A DNA stretch of 8,632 bases. Origin: Ruminococcus sp. UBA4275 (GTDB lineage Bacteria; Bacillota; Clostridia; Oscillospirales; Ruminococcaceae). Location of the stretch: the NCBI GenBank assembly GCA_002395085.1, contig DGVV01000003.1, positions 1-8,632 of the forward strand, written 5' to 3'. Position numbers and translations under genes: made by a program. The number at the start of each line of letters is the position of its first letter. Position 1 is the stretch's first letter. The notes beneath the pieces are model-generated. The model had not been told where the DNA came from. It saw only the letters and a program-made list of their open reading frames with translations, and searched no databases. Positions 6,085 to 8,632 of the stretch are shown here, one piece after another.

Positions 6085-7466
6085 GCCAGAAATCCTTTGA
6101 GCGCATCTTTTGCAAGAGCAATCTGCTGTGCGACGGCATCAGGGGAAGGGCCGCCTTCCGAGATGCGTCCGCTGAGGCAGGTTTCGAGCGAAATTGCCTC
6201 ATAGACATCTTCTGCGAAGGCATCGCAGGCTTCGCGGTAGGCATCCAGCGGGAGGGTTTCAAGGGTCTGTCCCTCACTGATGCAGCGTGCAACGAGTGTG
6301 CCGGTAATCTTGTAGGCATCGCGGAAGGGGAGACCCTTCTTGACGAGATAGTCGGCGCAGTCGGTGGCATTGATGAAGCCTTTTGCGGCAGCAGCGCGCA
6401 TATTTTCCTTGTTGACGCGCATGGTCGCGATCATGGGATCGAAGGTTCTGAGGCAAAGCTTGACCTGGTCGATTGCGTCGAAGATTGCCTCCTTATCCTC
6501 CTGCATATCCTTATTATATGCAAGCGGGATGCCTTTCAGCATGGTCAGCAGCGTGGTGAGATCACCGATGACTCTGCCGGTCTTGCCGCGGATGAGTTCC
6601 GTGACATCCGGATTTTTCTTCTGCGGCATGATGGACGAACCGGTTGCGTAGGCGTCATCCAGTTCGATGAATTTGAATTCCCACGAACACCAGAGGATGA
6701 CTTCCTCGGAGAAGCGGGAGAGATGTACCATAATCAGCGAAATGGTGTTTGCGAGTTCCACGCAGAAATCGCGGTCAGAGACGGCATCGAGCGAATTCGG
6801 CACAGGTGCGTCGAAATCGAGCAGCGAAGCAGTCATTTTCCGGTCAATCGGGTAGGTTGTGCCGGCGAGGGCGCAGGCGCCGAGCGGGCAGTAGTTCATA
6901 CGTTTTGCAGTATCGCGCAGGCGGTCAATGTCGCGCAGAAGCATCCAGACATACGCCATAAGGTGATGCGCCAGCGTGACGGGCTGTGCGCGCTGCAAAT
7001 GCGTATAGCCGGGCATGATGGTTCTGGTATGGTCTTCCGCGAGACGGATCAGCGTTTTCACGAGGCTGACCGTCAGCGTTTCGATCTCCTTGATTTCATC
7101 GCGGAGTGTCAGACGGACATCGACAGCGACCTGATCGTTTCTGGAGCGTGAGGTGTGGAGCCGCTTGCCGGCATCCCCGATGCGCTTGGTCAGCTCTGCT
7201 TCCACGAACATATGGATGTCTTCCGCAGTCGGATCGAGTTCGAGCGCGCCGGATTCGATGTCTGCGCAGATGTTCTTCAGTCCGCTGAGGATTTTGTCGC
7301 AGTCCTCCTGCGAAATGATGCCGCACTTTGCAAGCATGGTCGCGTGTGCGATGCTGCCGCGGATATCCTGCGCATACATTCTGCCGTCGAATGCAATCGA
7401 GGAATTGAAGGCGTTGACCGTTTCGTCAACTTCCTTGGAGAATCTGCCTGCCCACATTTTTGCCAT
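6081..7466 (-). CDS. argH: Argininosuccinate lyase
   Basis: Splits argininosuccinate into arginine and fumarate, the last step of the pathway. Homotetramer of the fumarase/aspartase superfamily, cytoplasmic. The 461-aa protein begins MAKMWAGRFSK, the family's usual opening. It has TSRSRNDQ at residues 105-112, GYTHLQRAQP at 153-162 with the catalytic-base region His156, and the superfamily signature GSSIMPQKKNPD at 276-287, in which Ser278 is the expected catalytic serine. Length is typical. Start: the ATG at 7466 gives the canonical N-terminus and has AAAGGA (7477-7482) with 10-base spacing. An in-frame TTG at 7487 would add seven non-conserved residues upstream of that site and is rejected. 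The stop overlaps the next ATG. It is separated from argG by a terminator and two small ORFs, although argG and argH are often adjacent in other bacteria. Confidence 0.97.
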   Translation of the reverse strand: MAKMWAGRFSKEVDETVNAFNSSIAFDGRMYAQDIRGSIAHATMLAKCGIISQEDCDKILSGLKNICADIESGALELDPTAEDIHMFVEAELTKRIGDAGKRLHTSRSRNDQVAVDVRLTLRDEIKEIETLTVSLVKTLIRLAEDHTRTIMPGYTHLQRAQPVTLAHHLMAYVWMLLRDIDRLRDTAKRMNYCPLGACALAGTTYPIDRKMTASLLDFDAPVPNSLDAVSDRDFCVELANTISLIMVHLSRFSEEVILWCSWEFKFIELDDAYATGSSIMPQKKNPDVTELIRGKTGRVIGDLTTLLTMLKGIPLAYNKDMQEDKEAIFDAIDQVKLCLRTFDPMIATMRVNKENMRAAAAKGFINATDCADYLVKKGLPFRDAYKITGTLVARCISEGQTLETLPLDAYREACDAFAEDVYEAISLETCLSGRISEGGPSPDAVAQQIALAKDALKGFLA

Positions 7467-7470
7467 ATAA

Positions 7471-7581
7471 TCAGTATCCTTTCCCAATGAACCGGTCGTA
7501 CTTCTGCTGCGGAATCCAGCCCGTACTGTTTCCGCAGCCGTTTTCGTTGTATTTCATCAGATCCCTGTATTCCATGGTCAT
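7471..7581 (-). CDS. 36-aa mini-ORF between the 95-aa ORF and argH
   Basis: A short frame that fills the gap before argH. Its first ATG (7579-7581) overlaps the stop of the 95-aa ORF as ATGA; a second in-frame ATG at 7575 has AAGGA 6 bases upstream and may be the true start, giving 34 residues. It ends 4 bases before the argH ATG, and the argH ribosome binding site lies within its last codons. The peptide is polar and aromatic-rich (Y5, Y11, W22, Y28, F31, Y36) with one Cys, no membrane segment, and GWIPQQKYDRF at 21-31. Only two Arg codons are present, so it is not an arginine-counting leader peptide. It may be a real small protein or only a translational bridge keeping ribosomes moving into argH. 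Confidence 0.5.
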   Translation of the reverse strand: MTMEYRDLMKYNENGCGNSTGWIPQQKYDRFIGKGY

Positions 7582-7865
7582 TCCTTCCCATAGAATTTCT
7601 TGCGGAGCGCGGCGTTTTCTGCGGTTTCCCTTCTGCCGACCGGTGCCTCCGAAAAGAGCAGTCTGCCAAGCGGCGGGTCAAAATCCGGCTCCTCAAAGCG
7701 GTCGTAGGTTTCCTTGCTGATCTCGTAATAATCGCAGTAGTACGCAAAGCTGTAATTCATCAGCCTGGATATTGCGTAGATTTGCAGCCCCGGCGACCAG
7801 AACGCAATCAGGTCAGCGTGTTTCGGATTGCGCTTTTCGTGCCGGCTATATTCAAATTCGCTCAT
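7578..7865 (-). CDS. Unrecognised 95-aa aromatic-rich protein
   Basis: I do not recognise this protein. It is soluble by composition and unusually aromatic: 9 Tyr, 7 Phe and 1 Trp in 95 residues, with a cluster YSFAYYCDYY at 38-47. The middle (about 18-47) is moderately hydrophobic but broken by Pro, Arg and Asp, so it is not a clear membrane span. The C-terminus is charged. YDRF occurs at 54-57 and again in the following mini-ORF (28-31). It has one of the best ribosome binding sites in the window, AGGAGG (7874-7879) at 8 bases from the ATG, which strongly suggests it is translated. It is the first gene after the argG terminator and is coupled to the mini-ORF by an ATGA overlap. Nothing in it shows a catalytic or DNA-binding motif. 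Confidence 0.75.
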   Translation of the reverse strand: MSEFEYSRHEKRNPKHADLIAFWSPGLQIYAISRLMNYSFAYYCDYYEISKETYDRFEEPDFDPPLGRLLFSEAPVGRRETAENAALRKKFYGKE

Positions 7866-7882
7866 ATCCGTAACCTCCTGCT

Positions 7883-7918
7883 GGAAAAACAGACAGGGCG
7901 ACCCGCGAAAGCCGCCCT
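7883..7918 (-). terminator. Intrinsic terminator after argG
   Basis: Nineteen bases after the argG stop, minus-strand arms AGGGCG and CGCCCT (7913-7918 and 7895-7900) form a 6-bp GC-rich stem, extended inward by G-U, C-G and further wobble pairs around a small loop. It is followed by GTCTGTTTTTCC. The layout is that of a Rho-independent terminator for minus-strand transcription. On the plus strand only a very weak T-run follows, so it is not clearly bidirectional. The T-run ends 3 bases before the ribosome binding site of the 95-aa ORF. Confidence 0.8.
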
Positions 7919-7937
7919 TTCCGTATATTATGCGATC

Positions 7938-8632
7938 TTACTTGCCGCGCTTCTGGTTGAGCTTTGCGCGCACCTTGATCGGCAGACCGAACAGGTTGAT
8001 GAAGCCTGCGGAATCCTTCTGATCGTAGACATTGTCCTCATCGAAGGTCGCGACCTCCTCGTCGTAGAGCGTATCAGGCGAGGTGATGCCGGCAGTGATG
8101 ATATTGCCCTTGTAGAGCTTCAGCTTGACCGTACCGTTGACAGTCTGCTGGGTGCTGTCCACAAATGCATCGAGCGCCTCACGCAGCGGGGTGAACCACT
8201 GGCCGTTGTAGACGAGGTCAGCATACTGATGAGCGAGCTGCTCCTTGACTCTTGCAGTCTGCTTGTCGAGGGTGATGGTTTCGAGTGCAGCGTGTGCGTA
8301 GTAGAGGATCGTACCGCCGGGAGTCTCATAGACACCGCGGCTCTTCATGCCGACGAGACGGTTCTCGACAATATCGGTGATGCCGATGCCGTTTGCGCCG
8401 CCGAGTGCATTGAGCTTGCGCACGATGTCGCTGCCCTTCATCTTCACGCCGTCCACTGCAACAGGAACGCCCTTCTCGAAGTCAATGGTGACATAGGTGG
8501 GGGTATCGGGAGCCTGCTCCGGCGAGACGCCGAGTTCGAGGAAGCCGGGCTTATTGTACTGCGGCTCATTTGCGGGATCTTCGAGATCCAGACCCTCATG
8601 GGAGATATGCCACAGGTTCTTATCCTTGGAAT
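7938..8632 (-). CDS. argG: Argininosuccinate synthase, C-terminal part (5' end outside window)
   Basis: Joins citrulline and aspartate with ATP to form argininosuccinate, the substrate of ArgH. The open frame continues through the right edge, so about 230 C-terminal residues are visible of a family length near 400; the N-terminal ATP-binding P-loop domain lies outside. Visible conserved segments are NLWHISHEGLDLEDP near the edge (about 8560-8620), PTYVTIDFEKGVPV (about 8470-8512), GIGITDIVENRLVGMKSRG (about 8336-8392), YETPGGTILYYAHAALE after it, and the C-terminal segment YNGQWFTPLREALDAFVDS, which belongs to the synthetase/multimerisation region. A GTG at 8456 could be mistaken for a start but lies in the middle of the conserved domain. 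The gene ends with TAA and is followed by a terminator, so it may be its own transcript or the head of the whole operon. Confidence 0.96.
   Translation of the reverse strand, partial: SKDKNLWHISHEGLDLEDPANEPQYNKPGFLELGVSPEQAPDTPTYVTIDFEKGVPVAVDGVKMKGSDIVRKLNALGGANGIGITDIVENRLVGMKSRGVYETPGGTILYYAHAALETITLDKQTARVKEQLAHQYADLVYNGQWFTPLREALDAFVDSTQQTVNGTVKLKLYKGNIITAGITSPDTLYDEEVATFDEDNVYDQKDSAGFINLFGLPIKVRAKLNQKRGK

Noticed and set aside
7471..7581. Mini-ORF as an arginine attenuator leader peptide
   Set aside because: It has only two separated Arg codons and no terminator/antiterminator pair between it and argH.
7277..7747. A 156-codon minus-strand frame spanning the 95-aa ORF end, the mini-ORF and the argH start
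   Set aside because: The product is rich in Arg and Ser, typical of an out-of-frame reading, and it competes with three frames that have good starts or family matches.
8454..8456. GTG at 8456 as a start of a short 172-aa protein
   Set aside because: The frame stays open and encodes conserved ArgG sequence up to the window edge, so the GTG is an internal Val codon.

Overview
The window carries an almost complete arginine biosynthesis cluster, with every gene on the minus strand. Reading in the direction of transcription (from high to low coordinates) it holds: argG (5' end missing, cut by the right edge), an intrinsic terminator, an unrecognised 95-aa ORF, a 36-aa mini-ORF, argH, a 77-aa two-helix membrane protein, argC, argJ, argB, a 159-aa exported or lipoprotein-like protein, argD, argF and a probable terminator near the left edge. 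Together the named genes encode the cyclic (acetyl-recycling) route: ArgJ, ArgB, ArgC and ArgD form N-acetylornithine, ArgJ moves the acetyl group back to glutamate and frees ornithine, and ArgF, ArgG and ArgH convert ornithine to arginine. carAB, an argR-type regulator and a separate argA are not in the window.

Organism (inference): a GC-rich Firmicute, most likely a gut or rumen clostridium of the Oscillospiraceae/Ruminococcus type. The support is the presence of purine-rich AGGAGG-like ribosome binding sites before most genes, the style of the Arg proteins, and tight operon packing. No rRNA or tRNA is present to confirm this.

Layout: argG ends at 7938 and is followed by a GC-rich hairpin with a T-run (7883-7918). 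The U-run ends only 3 bases before the ribosome binding site of the next gene, so downstream genes need read-through, a promoter overlapping the argG end, or an internal promoter. From 7865 to 100 the genes are packed with gaps of about 1-25 bases or overlaps, including two ATGA stop/start overlaps (95-aa ORF to 36-aa ORF; argH to membrane protein) and a 26-base overlap of the membrane protein with argC. This looks like one polycistronic unit.

The conserved enzymes are ordinary. The unusual parts are four unrecognised small proteins embedded in the operon (two soluble and aromatic-rich, one double-spanning membrane protein, one exported), a short type 2 ArgC, and an Ala-rich insertion near the ArgJ N-terminus. 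There is no CRISPR array, insertion sequence, phage gene or RNA gene that I can see. No stretch over 300 bases lacks a gene.
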